Assembly: GCA_003646815.1 (NCBI GenBank)
Contig: QMLQ01000007.1
Coordinates: 1 to 32,325, forward strand
Length of the DNA stretch: 32,325 nucleotides
Direction of reading: 5' to 3'
Origin: Deltaproteobacteria bacterium
GTDB lineage: Bacteria; Desulfobacterota; DSM-4660; Desulfatiglandales; Desulfatiglandaceae
Shown here: positions 1 through 7,255 of the stretch, in pieces
How positions within the stretch are numbered: the first letter of the stretch is position 1
How the letters are laid out: each line of letters starts with the position of its first letter
The notes under the pieces: model-generated
Seen by the model: the letters and a program-made list of their open reading frames with translations, nothing else
Database searches by the model: none
Told to the model about the DNA's origin: nothing
Position numbers and translations under genes: made by a program

Positions 1-80
1 AGCTTAGAACTCGTTACGCATCCTGCAAAAAAAACAGCAACAAAAAGAAACATAACAATGTGAATTTTTTTCAAAAACAT
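1..80 (-). CDS. Putative lipoprotein, N-terminus only (runs off left edge)
   Basis: Only the first 26 codons are inside the window. Reading leftward from the ATG at 80-78 gives a short basic start (MFLKK), a hydrophobic stretch rich in Val, Phe and Leu, and then FAGC, a lipobox-like site at Cys21 followed by VTSS. This is the pattern of a signal peptide cleaved by lipoprotein signal peptidase, so the product is probably a membrane-anchored lipoprotein. Phe at the -3 position of the lipobox is less usual than Leu. A GAGG Shine-Dalgarno core lies 6 nt before the ATG. The mature protein is outside the window, so its function cannot be judged. It follows the GH130/GT4 operon on the same strand after about 125 bp and may or may not belong to it. 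Confidence 0.6.
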   Translation of the reverse strand, partial: MFLKKIHIVMFLFVAVFFAGCVTSSK

Positions 81-205
81 GCCTAGCCTCTTTTCCCGTG
101 GGATAACCCTCTCTTTGATCCGGGAATCCCTGCTCAAAATCGATTCCAAAAGATTGGGTATTAAGCACAGGAGGTGCTCCCAAGTCAAGCCAAAATTTCC
201 CCCAC

Positions 206-1156
206 TCATGAAAAAAAGGTTTCGTGTCGGGGCCTGGTGAGGCAAAGGTTAATCAACTCATCGATAATGGCAGTGCCCATGCAAACGACGGTGTCCGCTC
301 CTCCCCAGTAAATCTTGACGGTGCCGTCCTCTTCGGGCACTGCACCGCAGGTAAATACAACGTTATGCACGTAGCCGGTCACCTCCCACGGATCCTCCGG
401 TTGGACAATCCAGTCGTCCGCGATGCCGAGAACCCTGGCGGGGTCGTCCAGGTCATGAAGGGCCACACCGAGCCGGTATATTGCCCCGTCCATGGTCCTG
501 AAGACACCGTGGAAGATGTTGAGCCAGCCCTTGTCCGTCCTGATGGGCGTGGCACCGGGTCCCACTTTCATCTCGTCCCAGTGGTAGGTTACCGGCTTGA
601 TAAGAACACTGGAATCTCCCCAGTGGATAAGGTCGGGCGAATAGGAAATCCATATGGACCAGGGCAAAATCTCGGAATGGGGCCGGTCCAGCCGGGCATA
701 TCTTCCCCGGAACCGGCCCGGGAAAATAACCACGTTCCGGTAGTCGGCCTGGGTAATCATGGCAATTCGCTCAAGATGCACAAAATCCCTTGTTCGGGCC
801 AGACCAACCCTCACGCCCTGCCGCGAATAAGCGCTGTAGGTAACAAGGTATTCTCCATCCATCGCGCAGATGCGTGGGTCCTCCACGCCGTATTCTTCAG
901 AGGATGCGAACGGTTCTTCCCTAGCGGTAGTAAAAAACGGCTCGGGCCGCACTTTGAAATGGATGCCGTCAATGCTCTCAGCAATCCCGATGATGGAGCG
1001 GCCGTTTCGGAGGTGGGAACGAAAAAGCATCACGTATTGTTCCCCGTGTTTCACTACTCCCGCGTTGTGCACGGTCTCCACCGGGTACGGTACGTCGTGC
1101 TTGGTCAGGATGGGATTTTTTTCATACCTCTTGATAAGAATTTTTCCTGTTTCCAT
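206..1156 (-). CDS. GH130-family beta-mannoside phosphorylase/hydrolase (copy 1)
   Basis: A 316-residue protein of glycoside hydrolase family 130, whose known members phosphorolyse or hydrolyse beta-mannosides in the cytoplasm. The sequence shows the five-bladed-propeller pattern of the family: an early NPIL segment, then GVEDPRI at about residues 90-96 carrying the Asp expected to be the general acid, then WISYSPD, FHGV, YRLG and a closing YYWGGAD-like segment (IYWGGADT). The start was placed at the ATG at 1156 because it has AGGAG just upstream and begins with the family's N-terminus. The open frame extends upstream to 1327, but that part only overlaps the preceding GT4 gene. The gene overlaps the GT4 stop by 35 bp and is the last gene of the operon. 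It is a diverged paralogue of the gene at 2173-3132. Substrate, and phosphorylase versus hydrolase activity, cannot be decided by eye. Confidence 0.85.
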   Translation of the reverse strand: METGKILIKRYEKNPILTKHDVPYPVETVHNAGVVKHGEQYVMLFRSHLRNGRSIIGIAESIDGIHFKVRPEPFFTTAREEPFASSEEYGVEDPRICAMDGEYLVTYSAYSRQGVRVGLARTRDFVHLERIAMITQADYRNVVIFPGRFRGRYARLDRPHSEILPWSIWISYSPDLIHWGDSSVLIKPVTYHWDEMKVGPGATPIRTDKGWLNIFHGVFRTMDGAIYRLGVALHDLDDPARVLGIADDWIVQPEDPWEVTGYVHNVVFTCGAVPEEDGTVKIYWGGADTVVCMGTAIIDELINLCLTRPRHETFFS

Positions 1157-2168
1157 TTTCTCCTGCAAGTATCTTTTCATAAACATGGATATAGTCATCC
1201 ACCATCCGTTCCACGGTGAATCTCTTCTCCACCCATCTCCTGCAATCCCTCCTGTCGATTTCCCGCACTCGTGGGATGACCTGTGCCATTTCATCTGCAT
1301 CGGCCACCAGAAATCCCGTGTGGCCATGATTGATCACCTCGGGCATACTGCCGCGGTTCACCGCAAGAACCGGCGTACCGCACGCCATGGCTTCCACCAC
1401 GGAAAGGCCAAAGGGCTCGTCAAAATTGATGGGATGGAGCAGGGCGTATGCCTGGCCGAGAAGATCGTCCCGTTTTTTCGGGCCGGCGCTCCCCACATAC
1501 GTTATATGGTTGTTGTCCAAAAAAGGCTCCACTTCATGCCTGAAATAATCTTCATCCTGGATAATGCCCGCGATGATGAGTTTCATTCCGGTCTTTCGGG
1601 CGATTTCGATGCACTCCTTGGTCCCTTTTTCGTGATGCACACGGCCGAAAAAAAGGAGGTAATCTCCGGATTCGGGTTGAAAGTGAAACTGGGAGAGATT
1701 AATCCCGTGATGAACAGTACCGATGTAATGGAGCTGAGGGTTCCGGTCCGCTTCGCTGATGGCAACATAATAGGCTCGACCGTCATATTTCTTGTACACT
1801 GGCAGGATCCGGAGTGAAGAAAACCCGTGGATCGTGGTAACTACGGGGGTGGCAGTCATGTTCATGTACGTGAGGGGGAGGAAATCAAAATGGTTATGGA
1901 TCAGATCGAATTCATTACCTCGCTCAAAGACTTCCGAGATATGGAGACATTCCCAGACTTTCGGCAGGAGATCCTTGTCCTCCTCGTACCCCCTCGGGCA
2001 GACCCCCACAAGCTTTGCCCTTGTTTTTGAATCTTTGGTGGCGAACAGGGTTACATCCACGCCACGTTGTACCAGCCCCTCGGTCAGGAGTGAAACCACA
2101 TTTTCCCAGGGCCCGTAATGGGTTGGCGGGGTACGCCACGCAATGGGGGAAAGCATGGCTACTTTCAT
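1122..2168 (-). CDS. GT4-family glycosyltransferase
   Basis: A 348-residue retaining GT-B glycosyltransferase of family GT4, which transfers a sugar from an activated donor in the cytoplasm. The N-terminal Rossmann half begins MKVAMLSPIAW and includes a Pro-rich loop (RTPPTHYGPWE) near residues 12-22 and DLIHNHFD. The C-terminal half has FFGRVHHEKG and the classic E-x7-E donor-binding motif, EPFGLSVVEAM, followed by CGTPV. The ATG at 2168 was chosen because GGAG lies about 8 nt upstream and the protein begins at the family's usual N-terminus. The gene starts 4 bp after the GH130 stop at 2173 and its 3' end overlaps the next GH130 gene, so it is surely co-transcribed. Pairing with GH130 genes suggests a mannose-containing glycan or oligosaccharide, but donor and acceptor are not known. 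Confidence 0.88.
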   Translation of the reverse strand: MKVAMLSPIAWRTPPTHYGPWENVVSLLTEGLVQRGVDVTLFATKDSKTRAKLVGVCPRGYEEDKDLLPKVWECLHISEVFERGNEFDLIHNHFDFLPLTYMNMTATPVVTTIHGFSSLRILPVYKKYDGRAYYVAISEADRNPQLHYIGTVHHGINLSQFHFQPESGDYLLFFGRVHHEKGTKECIEIARKTGMKLIIAGIIQDEDYFRHEVEPFLDNNHITYVGSAGPKKRDDLLGQAYALLHPINFDEPFGLSVVEAMACGTPVLAVNRGSMPEVINHGHTGFLVADADEMAQVIPRVREIDRRDCRRWVEKRFTVERMVDDYIHVYEKILAGENGNRKNSYQEV

Positions 2169-2172
2169 CTGT

Positions 2173-3132
2173 TCACTCCAACGCCTTGTGGTTGTGATCA
2201 ACGAGCCAGTCCAGCAGATCGGACACGCGTGCCGTTGCCAGGGCGAGGCATTTATCGGCCCCGCCGTAATAAAGGCGCATCTCATCCCCCTCGGTCACCC
2301 AGCCACATGGAAATACAACCTTGTCCACGTCTCCAGATACCTCGTATTCCGTTTCAGGGGCAAAAACCCATTCATCGGAGCGGGCAAGCAACCTGGCAGG
2401 ATTTTCCAGGTCGAGCAGTGCAAGACCGAGGCGGTAGAGACAGCCGCTCGCTGTGGACCGAACCCCGTGATACAGTATGAGCCAGCCCTTTTCAGTCCGG
2501 ATGGGGGGAGGAGAAAGACCTATTTTGTCCGCGTCCCACCAGCCCCCCCGCCGCGCGGCAATGACAATTTGGTGATCACCCCAGTGTTTCATGTCCGGGC
2601 TGAAAGAAATCCAGATGTGGGAGCCGACCCCGCTAAATCCAGATACAGGGCGATGCAGCATGGCCCACCTGCCGCCGAACCGAACCGGGAAAAGGGCCGC
2701 ATCCTTGTCTTCAGGGGGCATGACAACCCCCTTCCGTTTGAAGGACTTGAAATTGCCGGTCGTGGCCAGGGAAACGAGAGGGCCGCCTTTCGAATAGGAC
2801 ACATAAACCACCGCCCAAAGTTGCAACTCCTCAATGTACGTAATCCGGGGGTCCTCAATGCCCCAAGCGTCCTCGGGATGGTTCGCGGGATCGGGCAGAA
2901 ACGAGGGAACGGCATCTATGGTCCAGTTGCTCACCCCGTCCCGGCTGGTGGCCACTGTGAGGTGCGAAATGCCGCGGCGGTCCTCCACCCGCATGAGAAG
3001 AAGGGTCTTGTTGTCGATCTGTGTCGCCCCGGCATTGAACACGGAATTTGCCTGGTAGGGTATGTCCTTTGCCTGGATGATGGGATTTCCCGGGTATCTC
3101 TTGAAAAGCTCCTGAAATCGGTGATCAGACAT
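2173..3132 (-). CDS. GH130-family beta-mannoside phosphorylase/hydrolase (copy 2)
   Basis: A 319-residue GH130 protein, the better conserved of the two copies. It shows NPII near residue 16, FNAGA, the GIEDPRIT segment at residues 91-98 with the presumed catalytic Asp94, HIWISFSPDMKHWG, LYHGV, YRLGLALLD and LYYGGADK near the C-terminus. The ATG at 3132 has a strong GGGAGG site 5 nt upstream and overlaps the stop of the preceding glycosyltransferase by 8 bp, which suggests translational coupling. There is no signal peptide, so it should act in the cytoplasm on an oligosaccharide made inside the cell or imported. Family members act on beta-1,2 or beta-1,4 mannosides. Which one applies here would need the active-site residues aligned to characterised enzymes. 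Confidence 0.88.
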   Translation of the reverse strand: MSDHRFQELFKRYPGNPIIQAKDIPYQANSVFNAGATQIDNKTLLLMRVEDRRGISHLTVATSRDGVSNWTIDAVPSFLPDPANHPEDAWGIEDPRITYIEELQLWAVVYVSYSKGGPLVSLATTGNFKSFKRKGVVMPPEDKDAALFPVRFGGRWAMLHRPVSGFSGVGSHIWISFSPDMKHWGDHQIVIAARRGGWWDADKIGLSPPPIRTEKGWLILYHGVRSTASGCLYRLGLALLDLENPARLLARSDEWVFAPETEYEVSGDVDKVVFPCGWVTEGDEMRLYYGGADKCLALATARVSDLLDWLVDHNHKALE

Positions 3133-5509
3133 TTTTCCTCCCCCTGATAGGTACAATTCCCGCAGCAGGGTCGCCGGAGCGAACCGCCTCTTTTTCACAC
3201 GTTTGAAGATCAATATTGCCGGCTGTTTCAGCAGAGACCTGCATGGCTCTGAGCTGGTGGAGATGGAGGAGTGACAGAATCCACGCAAGGGTTGATTCCG
3301 CTCCCTGGTTCCGGTTGGATCCATCTGCATTGAGGCCGTCGCAGCACCCGCCCGTCAGATAATCATACAGCGGCGTCTGCAGGTCGTTCCGGCCGAGGAA
3401 CCAGTCCAGGCAACGCTGAGCATGCGATATCCACTTGTCATCCTTCGTGACATTGTATGCCTCACGGCAGGCCTCGATCATGCCGAGAGCCTCAATGGGC
3501 TGTTGATCGAAGCGGGCCCTTTCCCCGCCCCGGGGGTACCAACCATGGTTTCCGATCGGAACAAAATGGCCCTTGGGATCAGTCTGGATATACATCAGCC
3601 ATTCAAGGGAACGGAGACCTGCGTCCAGCATATCACCTCTCTGCAACCACTGCCCGGACAGAATCAAGGCCTGGGGTATTTTACCGTTTGCATATGTAAG
3701 GGTATCTTCTATCCATGGCCAGTCATCTGTTGCGCAATCCTGGTACAGCGTAAACAAACGATTGGCAAGCTTTTCCCTGGCCCTTCGAACTTCGCTGTCC
3801 CCACTGAACTTCCTGAGATACGCATGGATGCCCACCAGGCCGAACGCCCAGGCCCTCGGGGCCGTAAACTGAAGCAGGGCCGGCAATGCCTTTTCAAAAA
3901 CAGAGAGGGCCGCACCTGTGAGGTGGTCGGATCTCGACAAGGCGATTCCCTCTCCCAACCCCCAGATGGCACGCCCGTGGCTGTCCTGGGAACCCTCTTC
4001 TTCCACCCATCTCCGATCGTAGCCCATGAAATTTCTGAAACGACCCGTGCTCTCATTAAAGGCGTGGTGCAGGAAGCTCACATAGGTACAGGCGAGATCG
4101 GTGATCCTTTCGCTGTCGTGAATAATGTCCTGGGCCATGAGCACTGCAATAAGGGCCCGGGCATTGTCATCAGTACAATATCCATGATGCCGGTCCGGGA
4201 CCATGAACTTTGCATGCTGTAAAATACCCACATCGTCGGTCAGACGGATAAGGTGATCAAGTTTGGGCTGGGGCATTTCCCTGGGCACCGCCTCCATGGT
4301 CTTTGCCTTGAATACGGCTCGGGGCCTGCTCTCCCTCTCCTGCTTTACATTCTTGAATACCTCCAAGTAACTGCGCGCCACTTCTTTCCACACCATCTGT
4401 CTGCAATAGGTGTAGGCCCGTTTCCTCATGGCATGTCTTTCCACCTCATGGGCAAAAAGATCATTTACCTGGGCGGCCAACGCTTCCGGGTCCTCAAAGG
4501 GAACAATCCTTCCCCGACCGTTGCCCAACATTTCTTCCGCGTACCAGTAGGGAGTGGATATGGTGGCTTTTCCGGTTCCCAGGGCATACGCCAGTGTCCC
4601 CGAGACGATCTGCTCTCTTTTCAAGTAAGGGGTGACATAGATGTCAGCTGCGCCAAGAAATTCGCACAATTCCTTCAAGTCCACAAAACGATTATGGAAC
4701 AGCAGATGCTGATCCACTCCGAGTTCCCGCGCGCGCTGCTGCAATGAAAACCGGTAAGCCTCTCCCTGTTCTTTCTTCACATGGGGATGGGTGGCACCCA
4801 GCACGATGTAAACCACTTCCGGGTGATTCTCGACTACATGGGGCAATGCATCAATCATGTATTCAATGCCCTTTCCCGGGGAAAGCAACCCGAACGTGAG
4901 GACGACCTTACGTCCTTCCACTCCGAATTGATCCTTGTAATAATTGGGGTCCACAAAGGGTACATCGGGGATACCGTGATGTATTTTCAGAAGCTTTTCC
5001 TCCTGGATGGAATAGACTTCCCTGAGAATTTCTTTTCCCCGGTCACTCATCACAATCATCCGATCTGAGAGTTGAGCGATCCTCTTCAGAACGGCTGACT
5101 GACCGCGGGTAGGATTTTGAAGCACCGTATGGAGAGTGGTAACCACGGGCATTCGCAGGTTGGACAGGAATTCGATAATATGAGACCCGTTGTCTCCTCC
5201 GAAAATACCGAACTCGTGTTGCAGGCACACGACGTCCACCTGGTTCATGTTCAGGAAATCAGCCGCCAGGCGATAGTCTGACAGTATTTTGTGGTTCAGT
5301 TCAAAACGCACCTGCGCAGGATAACGGTATCCTTCAGGCACATCATTCATTACCACTGCCCAGCATTCCATGTCATGACCTTCTTCTGCCAATGCGTTCA
5401 GAAGATCCGACGTAAAGGTGGCAATACCGCACTGCCGGGGAAGATGATTCCCTACCAGGGCAATCTTGCGGGGACCTGATCTGCACACGGTTGTTTGAAT
5501 CATGATCAT
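3125..5509 (-). CDS. GT4 glycosyltransferase fused to alpha/alpha-barrel-like domain
   Basis: A 794-residue two-part protein. Residues 1 to about 385 form a GT4 glycosyltransferase: KIALVGNHLPRQCGIATF at the start, LQHEFGIFGG, TLHTVLQNP, FGLLSPGKG, and a diverged E-x7-E region. After a linker at about 385-430, the C-terminal part (to about 760) looks like an alpha/alpha toroid of the kind seen in glycosidases and epimerases, with repeated aromatic and acidic helices such as DRHHGYCTDDNARAL, DSHGRAIWGLGEG and GGCCDGLNADGSNRNQGAES. It may bind, trim or isomerise the product of the first half. The ATG at 5509 overlaps the RelA-like stop in an ATGA with GGGAGG upstream. A second in-frame ATG lies at 5503. 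The combination with GH130 and GT4 neighbours points to mannose-rich oligosaccharide metabolism, by inference. Confidence 0.82.
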   Translation of the reverse strand: MIMIQTTVCRSGPRKIALVGNHLPRQCGIATFTSDLLNALAEEGHDMECWAVVMNDVPEGYRYPAQVRFELNHKILSDYRLAADFLNMNQVDVVCLQHEFGIFGGDNGSHIIEFLSNLRMPVVTTLHTVLQNPTRGQSAVLKRIAQLSDRMIVMSDRGKEILREVYSIQEEKLLKIHHGIPDVPFVDPNYYKDQFGVEGRKVVLTFGLLSPGKGIEYMIDALPHVVENHPEVVYIVLGATHPHVKKEQGEAYRFSLQQRARELGVDQHLLFHNRFVDLKELCEFLGAADIYVTPYLKREQIVSGTLAYALGTGKATISTPYWYAEEMLGNGRGRIVPFEDPEALAAQVNDLFAHEVERHAMRKRAYTYCRQMVWKEVARSYLEVFKNVKQERESRPRAVFKAKTMEAVPREMPQPKLDHLIRLTDDVGILQHAKFMVPDRHHGYCTDDNARALIAVLMAQDIIHDSERITDLACTYVSFLHHAFNESTGRFRNFMGYDRRWVEEEGSQDSHGRAIWGLGEGIALSRSDHLTGAALSVFEKALPALLQFTAPRAWAFGLVGIHAYLRKFSGDSEVRRAREKLANRLFTLYQDCATDDWPWIEDTLTYANGKIPQALILSGQWLQRGDMLDAGLRSLEWLMYIQTDPKGHFVPIGNHGWYPRGGERARFDQQPIEALGMIEACREAYNVTKDDKWISHAQRCLDWFLGRNDLQTPLYDYLTGGCCDGLNADGSNRNQGAESTLAWILSLLHLHQLRAMQVSAETAGNIDLQTCEKEAVRSGDPAAGIVPIRGRKNV

Positions 5510-6936
5510 TTACCTCCCGGACTTTCCAGTTTTTCAGCCCGAAATAGGGTCAAGGCCGCTTTTTCGCTGGGTTGCACACCGATTGCCGAATCGTTTCCTC
5601 CAACAATCTCTACCGTATCTCCGTCCCGAAGCACGCGACCCATATGCGCGATTTCCCCGTTCACCCTTATGACAAACGGCGGGGAAACTTCCGGGTTGGC
5701 CCTCTCCACAAAATCTTGGACCGTGGCATTCTCAGGGAGCCTTAGGATCTGGCCTCCGTTTCCGAAAATCACGAGGCGGTCATGGTATACCTGCCGGTAC
5801 AGAAGCTCCATAAACCCGTCCGAGTCCGGTGCGTTCCTGTGCTGATCCACAAGACTTTCAATCCAGCGGGATTGCTTGTGATTATTGGCCGCCGCCGCTT
5901 CTGCGCTTTTGTAACGCCAGTGGGCTGCCACACCATATTCTGCTTCCATATGCATGAGCACGGTCCGAATCTGGAATTCAATGGGTTTATGGGAAATGTC
6001 ACGTACCGGGTAGACACAAGTGTGGAGTGATTGATACCCATTTTCCTTTGGAAGGCCTATGTAGTCATCAAATGTACCGGGTATAGGCCTGAAGTGGGAA
6101 TGCAGCAATCCGAGGACACTATAGCACTCCGGGACAGAGGAGACGATAATGCGCAGTCCAATACGATCCATGATATCCTGCAGGCTCGCACCGTATCGGG
6201 TCATCTTGGAGTAGATTCCGTAAAGGCTCTTGGTCCGGCCCTGGACTTCACCTTCAATACCATTTTTCTCCAGGAGGCGTTTGACACCGTCCATGAGTAT
6301 TTTGAGACACCGGTCATCTTCGCTCTGAATCGGGGCAACTTGTTGTTTCAAATCCCGGTACGTATCGGGATAAAGGATGCGAAAACTCTTTTCCTCCAGT
6401 TGCTTCCGCAACATACTCAGACCGAGTCGGTCAGCCAACGGTACATAAAGATCCAGGGTCTCCCGGGCCAGATTTCGGCCGCTTTCTTTCGTGGGCTCCG
6501 AGACGTGCTCAAGTTCCATCAACCGGAAGGCGAGCCGCAGGACCACCTTGCGGGGATTGCCGGTGAAGGAGGCAAGAAGCACATGGATATCTTTCCTTCG
6601 ATGGGGTTCCGTGTCGGTGCGAAGTGCGGCGGGGCTGCCGAACTCTGCCAGGGTTGAAGCAACGGTTTCGCCAAAAGCCTCTTTGATTTCGGGAAGTGGG
6701 ATGCCTGCATGCCAGATGGTGGGTGCCAGGAGGGCTGCTGCAAGCGTTACGGCATCGGCTTTTTGATCGAGCAGAAGCCCAGCGACATTGTACAGGGGAT
6801 GCCTTTGTCCCTGCAGTTTTTCCGTTGCAAAGTCGTGAGCCCTGCGGACAAGCTCGGCCTCTTCCGGGCCGAATGCATTTCTTACTTTTTCTAAAAACAG
6901 GCGGCTGTTCGCCCAATTCTGCCAATCTCGTCCCAT
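5506..6936 (-). CDS. Short RelA/SpoT-like (p)ppGpp synthetase with degenerate HD domain
   Basis: A 476-residue RelA/SpoT-family protein, predicted to make the alarmone (p)ppGpp from ATP and GDP/GTP. Full-length relatives have about 700 or more residues. An N-terminal HD-like domain (about 20-175) has AAALLAPTIWHAG where hydrolases carry the HD pair and ED motif, so ppGpp hydrolysis is probably lost. The synthetase domain (about 225-345) is intact, with GRTKSLYGIYSKM at 233-245, Asp257 in IMDRIGLRIIV, PKENGYQSLHT, and Glu320 in EFQIRT. Residues 288-291 read TFDD, nearer the ExDD type of monofunctional RelA than the RxKD type of bifunctional enzymes. A TGS domain follows (about 385-450) and the protein then ends, with no ACT or zinc-finger domain. 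An in-frame stop five codons upstream fixes the start at or after 6936, although no clear ribosome site is visible. It is the first gene of the glycan operon. Confidence 0.85.
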   Translation of the reverse strand: MGRDWQNWANSRLFLEKVRNAFGPEEAELVRRAHDFATEKLQGQRHPLYNVAGLLLDQKADAVTLAAALLAPTIWHAGIPLPEIKEAFGETVASTLAEFGSPAALRTDTEPHRRKDIHVLLASFTGNPRKVVLRLAFRLMELEHVSEPTKESGRNLARETLDLYVPLADRLGLSMLRKQLEEKSFRILYPDTYRDLKQQVAPIQSEDDRCLKILMDGVKRLLEKNGIEGEVQGRTKSLYGIYSKMTRYGASLQDIMDRIGLRIIVSSVPECYSVLGLLHSHFRPIPGTFDDYIGLPKENGYQSLHTCVYPVRDISHKPIEFQIRTVLMHMEAEYGVAAHWRYKSAEAAAANNHKQSRWIESLVDQHRNAPDSDGFMELLYRQVYHDRLVIFGNGGQILRLPENATVQDFVERANPEVSPPFVIRVNGEIAHMGRVLRDGDTVEIVGGNDSAIGVQPSEKAALTLFRAEKLESPGGK

Positions 6937-7024
6937 CTGACCGAAATGTTACATCATTGGTTCAGGGTTCCGGAATGGGACCCTGACAGCCTGAGTATTC
7001 CAAGTCCAGTGTGCATGACCCGTC

Positions 7025-7053
7025 TTGGGAACAAGCGCACAACTCAGTAATAT
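7025..7053 (+). promoter_or_regulatory. Candidate sigma-70 promoter for selB
   Basis: TTGGGA at 7025-7030 and TAATAT at 7048-7053 are separated by 17 bp. Each hexamer matches the consensus at four of six positions. Transcription would start near 7060 and give a leader of about 195 nt before selB. It is the best match in this interval but not a strong promoter, and it was found by eye only. Confidence 0.35.
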
Positions 7054-7080
7054 TTTAAATCATAATTGGGAAAAATCAAG

Positions 7081-7145
7081 AGGGAGCTCGTGCCTTTTAC
7101 CTGCTGTTCTCCGGCTCCCTGGAACAAAGCCGGTAGGGTTTTTTT
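7081..7145 (+). promoter_or_regulatory. Attenuator-like alternative hairpins in the selB leader
   Basis: CCGGCT (7111-7116) can pair with AGCCGG (7128-7133). Five bases later comes a run of seven T (7139-7145), which has the shape of an intrinsic terminator. The same region can pair differently: GCTCCCT (7114-7120) is a perfect complement of AGGGAGC (7081-7087). The two stems share bases 7114-7116 and exclude each other, as in leader attenuators and riboswitches. Alternatively this is a plain terminator for an unseen short transcript. No known riboswitch class was recognised. Confidence 0.35.
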
Positions 7146-7255
7146 ATTGAAAGCAATTGCATTGCCTTTCTCTGATGAATACCTTAGTATTTATCAGACA
7201 GCGATTTTTTGGGATTCTACAATAGAGCACCAGTGTAAGGTAAGGACAGCGTTTT

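Larger units (their letters stand above)
6937..7255. other. Divergent intergenic region between the RelA-like operon and selB
   Basis: This 319-bp stretch separates two outward-facing operons and has no convincing gene. It contains a small inverted repeat (CAGGGT at 6963-6968 and ACCCTG at 6980-6985) close to the RelA-like start, a sigma-70-like promoter facing selB, and an attenuator-like pair of hairpins in the selB leader. No tRNA-Sec-like cloverleaf was found here. Confidence 0.6.

Noticed and set aside
224-1219. 331-codon open frame on the plus strand
   Set aside because: It is the antisense shadow of the GH130 gene. The minus-strand frame has clear family motifs and a ribosome site, and the plus-strand translation resembles nothing.
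6937-7255. Possible tRNA-Sec (selC) next to selB
   Set aside because: No acceptor-stem pair, UCA anticodon loop or T-loop consensus could be assembled here or in the other intergenic regions.
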